From contig SWDT01000768.1 in the NCBI GenBank assembly GCA_009193035.1, positions 1 through 64,000 of the forward strand: a stretch of DNA of 64,000 nt, in the 5' to 3' direction. The first letter of the stretch is position 1, and each line of letters starts with the position of its first letter. Positions 45,938 to 57,012 of the stretch are shown one piece after another. The notes under the pieces are model-generated. The model saw only the letters and a program-made list of their open reading frames with translations. It had not been told where the DNA came from and did not search any database. A program made the position numbers and the translations under genes. The DNA is from Halicephalobus mephisto. Its lineage: Eukaryota > Nematoda > Chromadorea > Rhabditida > Panagrolaimidae.

Positions 45938-48900
45938 TCAGCGTACTGTTTTTAAAGATTTCATGTCTTCAACGCTGTTGCCGGCAGAAGAATGTGAGAG
46001 GATTTCACTTGGAGTTGCAGATCTGAAAGTGCTGCTCAAAGACCCTTGTCGAGTGACCTTAAGGAAAAGCCCCCGATTATGGAAGGCCCGAGGAAGGGTA
46101 TTTGCCGTTGGGGAAGAGAGAACAGCACTGTCGACTGAATCATCACTTTTGTTGTAAATACTGCTGGCCATCATCATTTCTGAGGAATTATTATTCAAAG
46201 ACGTGTCTGTCATCCGAATCAATGGAGCAATTTTGGACGTCCACCTAAATAAGTACTTCTCATCACCATGATCTGAATAAGGAGGAACTTACATGAAATG
46301 TTCTTGTTGAGTGTACGGAGCAAAATGATACTTTGTTCGTCCAAAAGACAGACAGAATACGCTGTAAAACCACAATTAAAATTATATTACAGTAAAGAAT
46401 AAAAAATATTTCAAAAGAATTATTTAAGGAGAAAGTTCTAGAACCTTTCACAAAACTCGAAACACTGATGAGAAATAGAGATTGAGTGAGAGTCGAGGGG
46501 ATTCCCACAGCAAATTGCCTGAGTTATTTCCACATGTACAGATTCCCTGTCTACGCACGAATTCGAAAACCATAAAAGATATATCGCTTTTGGTTTAATT
46601 ATAACATTTGAAAATTCGTTTTTATAATTAATTTAGCAATTCATCAACAGTTTCCCGTAAAAGTAAGTTGCATGGTTTCTGAATATTTGCAATAAAAACT
46701 TTGCAACAAAATAATTATAACCACTTAAAGCGGAGGTTCTGAAAATTGACGTCAAAACAATTTGATAACAGGTGTTTCGTTTTGCAAATTTAGGAGAATT
46801 TAGACGTTCTCTTAGATTTCAGTGAGTTTCAAAAGTTTTCATGAGAGTCTAAGGAACTCCAGAAGCTTTCGTGAGATCCTCGAATGTTTTAGAATTCCCC
46901 ATTTTCTCGAAGATTTCAGAAACTCCAAGGAGTTCTGGTATTAATAATCCCACAAACTGGACTCACAATTTTTTCGATGTTTTGATATCCACAGGAGAAT
47001 TGTTGAAATAACATTTTTGAATATCCAAAGCAAAGTCCCCGGACCGAGCCTGAAACTAGTTTTGAAGGAATTAACTTTGGAAGAACAACTTACAAGTTGA
47101 TTAGAATAGGACACCAAAACCCGATTATCGATAATGATGACCCAAGCTTTCATCCACTGACTCAGTTTCTTTTGCTTTGAGTAAACAGGATCTGATAAAA
47201 TCCTCTGTCTTCGAATCCACCCTTCCATGGTCTTATTTTCGAGGTCTCGACACGGAGTACTAACGTATTTTTCCAAATCAATTGTGTCAACACAATTTGT
47301 TTCAGAAGGAAGAGAATTCAAGTTAACTTCTTTCGAACAATAGTCATCTTCGTCGTTCTCAGGTTCAGCCAAGGGCTAAAAAGACAAAACTTAAATCAAA
47401 TTTAACAATTTAAAACACTCACAGCTAGTTGATGTTTAGTTTTGACAGTGCAGTATCTCGGAGAAGTCACTCCAGAAGACGACTCAGAGGAAGATGAAGA
47501 AGGTTTTACGAGAGGAAAACCATTTATAACCGGCGTTACTGTAATTTGCCGGGATTTTTCTTTCGCGATTTTCTCGAGAGCGTTCTTTGTCACTGGAGTC
47601 GATGGAATAGAGACGTCTTTTTCAGATGTGAATGAAGTCGACATCGCAGAATTACTCGCAGTGTCTCCACTCCAGAATCTCGATATTTTTGTGAAAGCTG
47701 CACTCAATGGAGAATCTGGAGCTACACTCGAAGTGCTCTCGAGGTGTAATCTTTTTACAAATTTAAGCCCAGTAATTTCCTGAACGGGAGCACTCCATTC
47801 TGGGTCGTTGATGGAAGGCAAGGATAATTTTAACTTTTCAGCTTCAGTTGGTAAAACGAGATCGACCTTTGTGTAATCAACTTTGTCTGCTCTAATTTCT
47901 TCGGCAATGGAAGAGTCCTCATCTTCTTCAGCAACGGTATTGCTTGCATCCGTTAATCCACTAGTAGCCTTGGCGACCCGACTAGCCCTAACAAGTCTTA
48001 AATGTCCGTTAGGTCTGGCTCTCGGTTCTGTCCAACAGTCGAGCAAATGCATCAACGCCTTTGACTCTAGACCGTTTTGGATTTTTCTGGAAGCAGCGGC
48101 GAAAGAAGCTGGAGGACTATCCGACCAAACCGAAGCTCTTCTGTAGAGCATTTTCCTCTCGTTCCCCACACTCCTCGAAGCGATGATCGTCGATGAGTTG
48201 AACACTGGCATCGATAGCCGATCGGAGTTCTTGTGGTTGAACCCATCCCCAATAAATGAGAAACTTGAAGACCGACGACGATGAAGGGATCGTTTCTGAA
48301 ACAATATCTTATCGTGAATTCAGGAGACAAAAGCTTACGGATCCTTCTCTGCTTGAAAACATGTCAGGCTGAATTTTCAACGAGAAATCCAGTTCCAATT
48401 TAGTTCTGCTTTCATAATCTTCGGTAATCAGATCATCGGAAGTCTTAGATTTTGATAGCCCTCCAGATCCTACTTCATCCCTTGGTCTCCTACTGACCAA
48501 CAATCTGAGATCAGTGGACCTTGGTTCCCCATCGACAAACCTTGAATTTGCATTTTCTAGCTTCGCCTTTACCTTTTCGTAGTTCCATCCAATGATGGTT
48601 TCACCATTAATCTGAAAAAAATCTCACTTTTCATTAATCAGAGAAATCTCACCTCTAAGATCTCATCCCCGGCATTCAGCTTTTTACAGCGTTCAGCAGG
48701 AGACTCTTGGTCAATACTCGTAATCAAATTAATCCCGTTAAAGACTGATTGAAAATTTATTCCCTAAAACTCTCAGTAGAAGATATTGAGAAACAACAAC
48801 TTACGTAAGAAGATTTGAACTCCGTGTTTCTGATGAAAGCAGTTGCGAAATAAGGAACGCACAGAATAGCCGGATCTGTACTAAAGACGAGTTGATAACA

Positions 48901-49665
48901 TATTTCTTGAAGCTTTAATCCTCTCTAAAGATATCATATATTTAATTATAATTAGGCGGTGCTCACATCGTGTAAGACTTCGGAAACTGGCATGAATCTT
49001 CGATTCTGGGGATTAACAGAATCCAGCATCTCCAATATGAGTTCTGTTATCTTGTCCCTCAGCTGAACATATTCTTTCTGATGCTCAAACGGAGCTCTAA
49101 AAATAAGTTTCATATAAAACCCGTTTAACTTTGTTTACCTATCGAGCCAGAACACAAGCTTCTTAACGTGTTCGTAAACAACTGAGAAACCCATCAACAC
49201 AGAATTCAACACGGCCGTCAGTTTCGGTCCTGCGAGTTGATCTAATCCGCTATTAAACTGCTCAATAACTGGTGAAGCTCTAGCGATAGCTTGAATAAGG
49301 TTATTTACATCCAGCGTTATCATCATGGCTAGTTTTTGAAGATTTTCGCTGTGGATATTATAAGACTAAAAACCTCATTAGTTGTTATATCAGTTTAATG
49401 GACAAATTACATAGTACTGCAGAAGGTGAATGGCATGCAGGACTTTTTCTCGGACGAAAGCCGAATTTATCCCCATTTGGGACAATTCAGCATCGTCCAG
49501 AAGCAGGAGAACGCGACCGGTGACCCGGGCTTTCCGGAAAGCTCTCACGTACGGCAAGATGCAGTCATCAATACCTGTAATTGGGGCTCAAGGCTATTAT
49601 GCGGTAAAATCCCAGAACACACCTTTGAGCCAGGACAGAACCTGATCGTCAGTCCATTCTTGGCA
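45938..49665 (-). CDS. cnk-1: CNK scaffold protein (connector enhancer of KSR)
   Basis: Domains in order on the minus strand: SAM (EWTDDQVLSWLKG, then IDDCILPYVRAFRKARVTGR), CRIC (NNLIQAIARASPVIEQFNSG, then VVYEHVKKLVFWLDRAPF), PDZ (CKKLNAGDEILEINGETIIG plus WNYEKVKAKLE), a long Ser-rich linker (48304-47402), and PH (MEGWIRRQ..., LSQWMKAWVIIIDNRVLVSY, and KKLVFCLSFGRTKYHFAPYT). A Ser-rich tail ends SLKTVR at 45938. CNK links Ras, KSR and Raf at the membrane. The order SAM-CRIC-PDZ-PH is diagnostic. The first exon was not found: the SAM exon begins after an acceptor at 49665, so the start codon lies further upstream, between about 49,700 and 51,000. The intron at about 46370-46950 carries repeat family B copy 1. 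Confidence 0.92.
46384..46788. repeat. Dispersed repeat family B, copy 1 (intron of cnk-1)
   Basis: The left 320 bp or so is nearly identical, same strand, to 51442-51762 in the GalNAc transferase gene. From 46724 to 46788 the sequence is instead the reverse complement of 51758-51822. TTGCAA words (46701-46706, 46782-46787) lie at the switch points. Confidence 0.88.
46790..46935. repeat. TTC/GAA-rich degenerate repeat block
   Basis: It follows repeat B in the same cnk-1 intron and has the same texture as the block at 13470-13760. Confidence 0.5.
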
Positions 49666-51001
49666 CTGGAATGTGGGCAACGTCACTGTATCGAACCGTT
49701 CGGCAGTGTTTTGAAAGCCATGAGAGTAAAATAATAATTGTGACATTACAAGTCCATTTCTAAAAATAATTATTAGAAAAGAATATAAAAACGTGAGCGT
49801 AAAAACGAGAGACGAAATAAAATGACAGTTACACATCAAAGAATCAAAAAGCACACAGTTGTGTCCTCGAGAACATTCCGGACATATTGCCAGGCTTTAT
49901 TTCCGGAAACTTCACTAGTTCATCATGGATCTGGTTATCAAAACTCCTTTTCAGCTGGCAGAGGCTTGACGGGAGTTGTGCCACAGGTCGTCAATGGGAG
50001 GAACTTGCTGCTATGCAGCCGTCCTCAGAAGGAAGAGGATAAGAGATAACGCACTTGGTTCTTTTCCACTTTGAGTAACATTTTCCACTTGCGCAAACAT
50101 ATGATCGACGTATATAAACTCGACAACTTTCATGAATGCATGAGAAATTTCATCAATGTTGAGAAAAATTTTTTAACTGTAAAATTAATTTCAAAAGTAC
50201 AAAAATGGAAAAAAGTAGTTACTTCCCAGAGGCAATGTTTTGAGTATTTTTATTAACAGATGAAGACCAGAATCAATAGTACACCCACGGACGAGCTTTC
50301 CATAAATAACATTATTAAAGAGCTTATAAATTATAGAAATCTCAGGGGATTTACAATAAGCGATAAAAGGGATGATGTAGAAATTTTTATATTGAAATAA
50401 CGGAAGCAAATATTCATTTTCACTGTTTTAATATTAGGGTTAATGCAGGAAAGTAGAAAACTCTTAGTAAAAGTCATGTTGTCATAAGAATTGTTACGAA
50501 ATTGTCCCTATGTGAATTCCTAAAAGTTGAAGCTTCAGATATCCGTTTTGGGTTTCTTTTGAATTCTGGAAGATTCTTGAATTTTCCATGAACTTCTCAA
50601 GCACTGTAAACTTTCCCATCGAATTCTGGAAACTTCCACGAAGTCTAGTTAGAACATAAAATTTTCAGTCAAAAAAAAGATATAAAGAATGACTAGAAGA
50701 TATCTTGAGCTCCTTGCCCTAAAAGTAAGGCGATAAAGTAGTCCAGTGGTTGTCTTTGGAGATTTACATATAATTACAAAGTTCAGAGATTTAATGAAAT
50801 TAATAGAAAAACTCAAAATGTTAACTTTATGCAAGTAAAACATTTAAATCACAATTTACCGGATATATTACTACAGTGAAAACGAAATATTTTTGCTTAC
50901 CCGACTTTTGCCGTAGAATAACAACCAGAAACTTGAAAAAGGCAAATTTGGCAATTGATGACTGGGCGTTTGGGAAATCTGATCCATGGACGTTGGGAAA
51001 C
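49666..51001. other. Spacer between cnk-1 SAM exon and the GalNAc transferase gene
   Basis: It should contain the cnk-1 first exon and promoter and the 3' flank of the GalNAc transferase. A minus-strand patch near 50030-49940 (LHSSKFLPLTTCGTTPVKPL) is coding-like but very short. TTC/GAA repeat lies near 50515-50650. No clear gene. Confidence 0.35.
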
Positions 51002-54000
51002 CTAAGAAAACTCATCTGGAAGCCAGGAAACTGGACTCAGAATCCAACGCTGGGATTTTTTCCCTCGCAAACAGGACTGAAGACTGGGGATTCTGGCCGG
51101 ATTCTTTGAGTCACTGTTGAGAAGCATAAATTTCTTGTTTGCTGGGGAACTCAGCTGTTTCTCATCGGGCTCATCCAAGCAGAGTCCTGACTTCCGGTGT
51201 ACTAGCATCTGGCGCTGAAAGAGTTCCTCCAATGAGAAATCAATCTTCTATTGCCAAACAACTTACAGAAGGATCGTAGTCCCAGTATTCTATGTCGTGT
51301 TCACCACATTCTTTCAACTGGACAATCCAGTTGGAGGCCTTCTCAGAAGCAGTTAGTCCTATCGTGGTGCCGCTGAGGCACTGGTGCTCATCAGACTTGA
51401 TCTGGCCTTCTTTCGTGTGTACCCATAGCTGGAATCAAATCATATTACAATAGAAAATAAAAAATATTTCAAAAGAATTATTTAAGGAGAAAGTTCTAGA
51501 ACCTTTCACAAAACTCGAAACACTGATGAGAAATAAAGATCGGGTGAGAGTCGAGGGGATTCCCACAGCGAATTGCCTGAGTTATTTCCACATGTACAGA
51601 TTCCCTGTCTACGCACGAATTCGAAAACCATAAAAGATGTATCGCTTTTGGTTTAATTATAAGATTTGAAAATTCGTTTTTATAATTAATCTAGCAATTC
51701 ATCAACAGTTTCCCGTAAAAGTAAGTTGCATGGTTTCTGAATATTTGCAATAAAAACTTTGCAAAACGAAACACCTGTTATCAAATTGTTTTGACATTAA
51801 TTTTCAGAACCTCCGCTTTAAGGGATTCCAAAAATCTACTAAAATCTGGTAGTTTCTGTAAATTCTAGTAAGATTCTTGAACATTTTAAAATTTCTTATT
51901 GAATTGCGAAAGCTTTTATGCTTCTAGAATTTTTTATGGAATTTTAAAGAACTCTAAAAATACCCACAAGACCTCGAGAAATTCCAGAAGTGCTCATGCA
52001 ATATTTTAAAATTTGAAAATCATTTACTAAATTTTGATGTATTTAGAAGTTTTTACTAAATTCTAATTTTTAAGCAAATAGAGAAATTTAACTGCAGTGA
52101 ATGCGAGATAACCATCTTCCGACGTAGGTTTTCTCTCGACTGATATTTTGAATGAACTTAAAGCAAAATTGGACTGGGAAAATACTTTGACAACGAATGA
52201 AGTCCATAATCATTAGCATATTGGAAGAAAAAATTGTTTTCAACGGAAATATCGCGTTATTACGATAAAAAGATTCAAAAGTTTTTCGAACCTGCCACAT
52301 ATCAAATCCAATTGTGCACTGGGAGACGGTAAGCCGATGTTGTCGTTTACCCACTTCCCCTGGTCTTGAAACCAAACAAGGCCGAATATTTGCAGATGGA
52401 TCTTTGCCATAGGCAATCTAAAAAAGAAAATGAATATCAACTAACCTCAGTGTGGGTGATTCCATTCAAAAACGACGTTTCATTCAGTGGATTACATTCT
52501 TGGGGAGACAAAATTGGCAATTTGCCGACACCGGTTACGGTATTTTGGATAAACCTCAGGCAGTGCAACCTCGAGATGATCTGCAGAGGGTTTTTGTTCA
52601 AAAAGTCCCTAATGGAATCACCACACCCTATGATCTACGTTTAATAGTTACTTACCCGTCCGAAGAAGGAACCCGGGACCGGCATGAAATGTTGGGGCCA
52701 GACGTTGTTCAGATACCAGAGGAAGTTTTTACAATGAAGTTTCTTCCGAAGCTCCAATCGTTCGCTCACGTCGATTGTTTTACTCAATGATAGAGCTTCT
52801 AGAAATTTAGTTCAATTTTTTTTAAAATTTAACTACTTACGTGGAGAAAGTTTATAAAAGAGATGTTTCCACTCATCCATCCAAACTTCAGATACCCTTA
52901 CCAGATTTCCGTTTAAGATGTTTCCAGAAGTTTTTCCTTTTGGGAAATCATGAGGAGAAGCTTTTCGGAAGATATGGCCGACATGGGAACAAGGCAAGAT
53001 CTCGACTCTTCCCCCACATTGCCAAATGCGGAAGGAGATCTCGATATTCTCGCCTCCCCAGATGTCCATCCCAGGGTCATAAGTCCCGAGTTCTTCAAAG
53101 TATCTCCTATCGATGCTGAAAAGCCCTCCAGCCATTGCTGGAGACGCGATGGGTGCTGTTGGATCGTTTATTCTGGCTTTGGCTATTTTTGGGGGCACAG
53201 CGTACCACCTGAATTGAAGACTCCAACTGAAACCACCGTAGAACATTTCTATTCCCTTCTGATAAGCAAAAGTACGATCATTGATGACGTCAATAATTGG
53301 ACAAACTACCGCTTTTCTAAAAATAGATTTGTTGATTCCAAGAAATTATTTGTTATTTCTGATAAATTAGAATTCAACTGAAAATTCCATGAAACCTTTA
53401 AAACATTCCAGAGTCTAGTAGAAGCTTCTGAAATTTGCCAAAACTCCAAAGGTATTCCGAAAATCTCATAGAACCCTCCATAATCCATTGGAGCCTCTGG
53501 AAGATTTCAGAATTTTCCGAATTTTCTAGAATTTCACAAAACTCAGGAGAAAATTTCTAAAAGCACCTAAGATTGAGAATTCTAAAAGTTATAGAAGATT
53601 CTAGAAATTCGTACTGGGACAATTTTGCAACAAAATTTGTTTTTAATATTGATAGTAATGAGATTACCTGTTTTCTTTGATCCTCGATAAAAGAGGCTCG
53701 AGCCATCCTTTTGTACACTCACAATGACTGTCCAAGAATGTCAGAACATCCGCTTCTGCCTCTTCCGCCCCCATTAGTCGGGCTCTAATAAGTCCGACTC
53801 TCTCTTTTGACCTGATAATTTTAATCCTGATTGGGAGATTTCTCACTGCATCATCCAGTGGTTTTTTAAGAAAAGCTGAAATGGTTTTTCAAATTCGCCA
53901 TCGAAATCCACCAACCTCTTGTGCTGAAGTCATCCACTAAAATGATTTCTTTTAAGACTTCCTTGGGTGACCGATCAATCACACTTATTATTGTTCTCAT

Positions 54001-54633
54001 CAAAGTGGAGTAAGCTTCGTTGTGGTAAACAATGATCACACTGGTTGACGGAAGGTCACTTGGATGCGGATAAGTCTTGTTCTGACAGGCTGGTTTTCGG
54101 ATATCTGGCAGACTTCGGTTCAAGGCAATCCGGTCGCTAATCCATAAATTAAACTGATTAATTCCGAAGGTTTTTTCCGATTCTAATTCTTCTTTGATAT
54201 TTAAATTAACGGCTCTGCCGTGTTCTCCATACCCAGGGATGGGATTAAAATTGTTTTCATTCAATTCTTCTGGAAGATAAAAAATAAAATACCAAAAATT
54301 AAAGTCCCACCAACCTTCTGTCAGATTCGCTCTTTTTTCAGCAGGCAAATTCCCATTGTAATGTCCAACAACCATCTGAATCCCTTTTCCCATATATGAA
54401 TTAGGATCCACTGATCTTTCATTTTTTATTGAACTTTCTATTGGACCCAATAACTGAAATTCCATTATTTTTACTTTCCCGGAAAATGAACAAACCCTGT
54501 CTTGAGCAATAAGAATTAAAATTGTTAACAAGCACCAGCAAATAATGAATGCTAAAAATAACAAACAACATAACAGGAATCTGTTATTTCTTCTGGATAA
54601 CCGTTTAATGAATCTAAAGACGGAATTACGCAT
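51002..54633 (-). CDS. Polypeptide N-acetylgalactosaminyltransferase (GT27)
   Basis: Type II Golgi protein: the membrane anchor [20 protein letters not shown] is near residue 20. The catalytic domain begins [20 protein letters not shown]. The metal-binding Asp-x-His is in LTFLDSHCE, and the second half reads [20 protein letters not shown] and [22 protein letters not shown]-terminal ricin-type lectin domain follows ([20 protein letters not shown] ... CLSGTTIGL ... [17 protein letters not shown]), ending at 51002. It starts mucin-type O-glycosylation by adding GalNAc to Ser/Thr. Conserved residues are intact. The intron at about 51432-52295 carries repeat family B copy 2 plus TTC/GAA repeat; a second repeat-filled intron lies near 53300-53660. 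Which gly gene it matches is not clear. Confidence 0.94.
51442..51822. repeat. Dispersed repeat family B, copy 2 (intron of GalNAc transferase)
   Basis: It matches 46384-46706 in the same orientation. Its right end (51758-51822, from TTTGCAAAACGAAACACC to CCTCCGCTTTAAG) matches 46724-46788 in inverted orientation. Confidence 0.88.
51830..52075. repeat. TTC/GAA-rich degenerate repeat block
   Basis: It lies directly beside repeat B copy 2 in the GalNAc transferase intron, just as the block at 46790 adjoins copy 1. It contains TTCTAGAA at 51922-51929. Confidence 0.5.
53380..53620. repeat. TTC/GAA-rich degenerate repeat block
   Basis: It fills most of a GalNAc transferase intron and has TTCTAGAA at 53524-53531 and 53599-53606. 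Confidence 0.55.
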
Positions 54634-55169
54634 TTTGAACTACTTGACCCGACCACAAATAGAGACTCATTGATTGAACGCAAATTACCCGTAAGTAATT
54701 ACTTTTTGAAATGTGTCAAAATGTGGAAATTGAGGAATTTCAAGTATCCTAAAAATATAAATTTCATAAAAGACATTTGAGGTAAAAAATCACGGAGGTC
54801 GCGTGGCAGAATGGAAAAACTGTCGGAGATGCACAAGAGGCCGGTTTCAAAGATCCAACCTAAGTCTCCTCGTCGGCGTCCGTGACCTTGGGTTGTCAAG
54901 ACCATCGATTATCGTCAGATAACTTTCAAATACACGGATATCTTCAACAAACACTCTCCAAAAGTAAAACTGGAACTCCGTTCGTAAAAAACAGTTCAAA
55001 AATTTTCCAGCTGTCTTTCAGACGACCGGTACCTGCAATTATCTCGCGATGGTGTCGTCCGAACTCATTATTTTCCATAAATTCCTTTATTGATTGTTTT
55101 CCAAGGTCTGTTAGAATCATATGCAACAAAAACTCCAACGGTTAATATATAAAAATAAAAGCCCGTATT
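54634..55169. other. Unresolved spacer with a coding-like patch
   Basis: A minus-strand patch reads MILTDLGKQSIKEFMENNEF near 55120-55040, and a second open patch reads FYFWRVFVEDIRVFESYLTI near 54960-54850. No frame-keeping junction joins them, so I call no gene. Confidence 0.35.
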
Positions 55170-57012
55170 TCAAAGCGAAATTTCCAAGTTCTCATCTTTT
55201 GGATCTTCGTTAGTATTTTGAGTTGCCAGACATGTCATTTCTTCGTTTTCTTGCTTCTGATTTCCCACATCATCTTCGGAATTGAATGAGATAGTAGGAC
55301 TCATTAAGGAAACTGTTACAGAAGGGTTTACATTTGAATGTGTGGAAGCTGATTGAACGGTAGACCTTTCAATTGGCTAAAAAATTATTTTTAAATCATA
55401 CTTGGAAAACAAAATTTATAATTTTTTGTTTAACCACGGATTTCCAAAAGCTTCTGGAACATTAGGTTCAAAATAATTCCAGAAACTTTCTGATTCTTGA
55501 ATATCGAAAAAATTTCCAAAAACTTTAAATTACAAAAATTCCCCAAAAGTTCTAGAATATTTTAATTGATTTTTGAAAACTGTATAAATTTTTAAGAAGT
55601 TTAACATTGAAGTAATAGCAATTACATTTTGCAGTGCAGATGTTGAATTTCTTGAGAAAAGACGGGTTCCTCCTAAATACCGTAAGCTAAAAAAGATGAA
55701 TTAACTTTTATTTCATTAAGTGGATTATCCTTGCCTTTGACGAACTTGTCGTGTGGCATCGTCAGTAAGACTCTTAAGCCTTCTTCGTTGGCTTCTGATC
55801 ATTTGAGCGTGAGCATGCTGGATTGCCCTATTCATGAGAGTAAAGATCATTGGGTAAGCACTACAGCTGATGTACGGTAGGAGGTGGATAAAATAAGAAA
55901 CGATAACGACTAAAAATTAATCATTTTTAAGTGATTTTTTAACTGTAAAATTACGGGTTCTTGGCAGAAGAGTTGTGCTAAGCTTCCTGTGAGCAAATAA
56001 GAAAATCCAATAAGGCGACCAACATAGGACGTAGACGAAAGTTAAAACTAGAGCTGTTGAGATGACTTTTTTAATAGCTGTTTCGGATATCCCTGTTTTC
56101 TTAACAAGCGTTGTTTCGGCTCTTCTTCGTAGGAAAAACGGAACTGACATGTACCAATAGAGAATTCCTCCAAGAGGAATCGCGTAATTCGCAATACACG
56201 CGACGATGTTAAAACCCGTCTCTATTGCTGAAAGCCGATTGAATTCCTTAATTAATAAAATTATTATTTCGTAACTCACTAGATGGCGGATGAAAGGAAC
56301 ACTTCCTCATGATGAGTACGGATTTTTCTGTGTGATTAGCATTAAGATAAAAGGTGACGACACCAGTGTACGCAAAGACTGGCCACAAGACAATCATTAC
56401 GAGAATAAAGCACAACACAACTTGCAAAAGGGCAAATTTCAAATTAGCTGCTCTTTCTTGATATTTCTTATTAAGACAAACAGTAGCGTAACACGTCCGG
56501 CTAATGAGTAGAGCAATGATCGGAGCCATAAACTTATTTAATGAATCAAAGATTAGATACGTCGTACAAGCTTTCTCACTGAATATCCAAGTTCCCAGTA
56601 TAAAGTCAGAAATGAGGAAGACCATTCCTAAAGTAAAAGTTAAACATCGGGTTTTTACAGAAAGCCAAACCTATCATGATGAATAAATCTGAAAAACATA
56701 GTGCCATTATGTAGAATAATATAGATTTCGGTACTTTGACACTCTGTGTAAAAAGTAGTGGAAAAACCACGTAGAGGACCCAGGAGTTAACCACGAACCC
56801 GATGCCATTGAAGATTATGTAGGATACGGCAACATATACTCGGTAACCCTTGAATCGTTTTATGAATAATTAATCGCTCTCATCATCCTCATGTTTTGAT
56901 GAATTCCCTGTAAAGATTAAAGGATAATTTTTAAACTCACTTTTAAGGGCAAATAATGGTATATTTGAGAGTAATTTTGGACGTCTTCGAATTCAGTAAA
57001 GGTAGCTTGCAT
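55170..57012 (-). CDS. Rhodopsin-family (peptide-type) G-protein-coupled receptor
   Basis: Exon 1 starts at 57012 (MQATFTEFEDVQNYSQIYHY) and joins to GYRVYVAVSYIIFNGIGFVV, the first span, with its key Asn in VNSW. Span 2 has the key Asp (ALCFSDLFIMIG), span 4 a Trp (IVLWPVFAY), and span 6 the CWSPYW switch motif. After span 3 the usual DRY reads SRT (LLISRTCYATVC). In span 7 NPxxY reads YPMIF (SAYPMIFTLMN). A basic tail and a Ser/Glu-rich C-terminus end at 55170. The pattern suggests a nematode neuropeptide receptor relative. The ligand is unknown. The exon 1 to 2 acceptor (TTCAAG) is weak, so the N-terminus is less certain. Confidence 0.82.

Noticed and set aside
47442..48146. Plus-strand open frames over the cnk-1 linker
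   Set aside because: Antisense shadows of a Ser-rich exon in a well-supported SAM-CRIC-PDZ-PH gene.
49822..50049. Plus-strand open frame of 75 codons upstream of cnk-1
   Set aside because: No start context, splice support or recognisable motif. The region more likely holds the cnk-1 first exon on the other strand.
52452..52790. Plus-strand open frame of 112 codons
   Set aside because: Antisense to GalNAc transferase catalytic exons ([20 protein letters not shown]), which are clearly real.
54797..54887. tRNA-like element: 7-bp pairing of GGTCGCG with CGTGACC, 91 nt apart, with a D-arm-like GCAG...CTGT
   Set aside because: No T-arm at the right distance and no 5-bp anticodon stem. The stretch is also antisense to a coding-like minus-strand frame.
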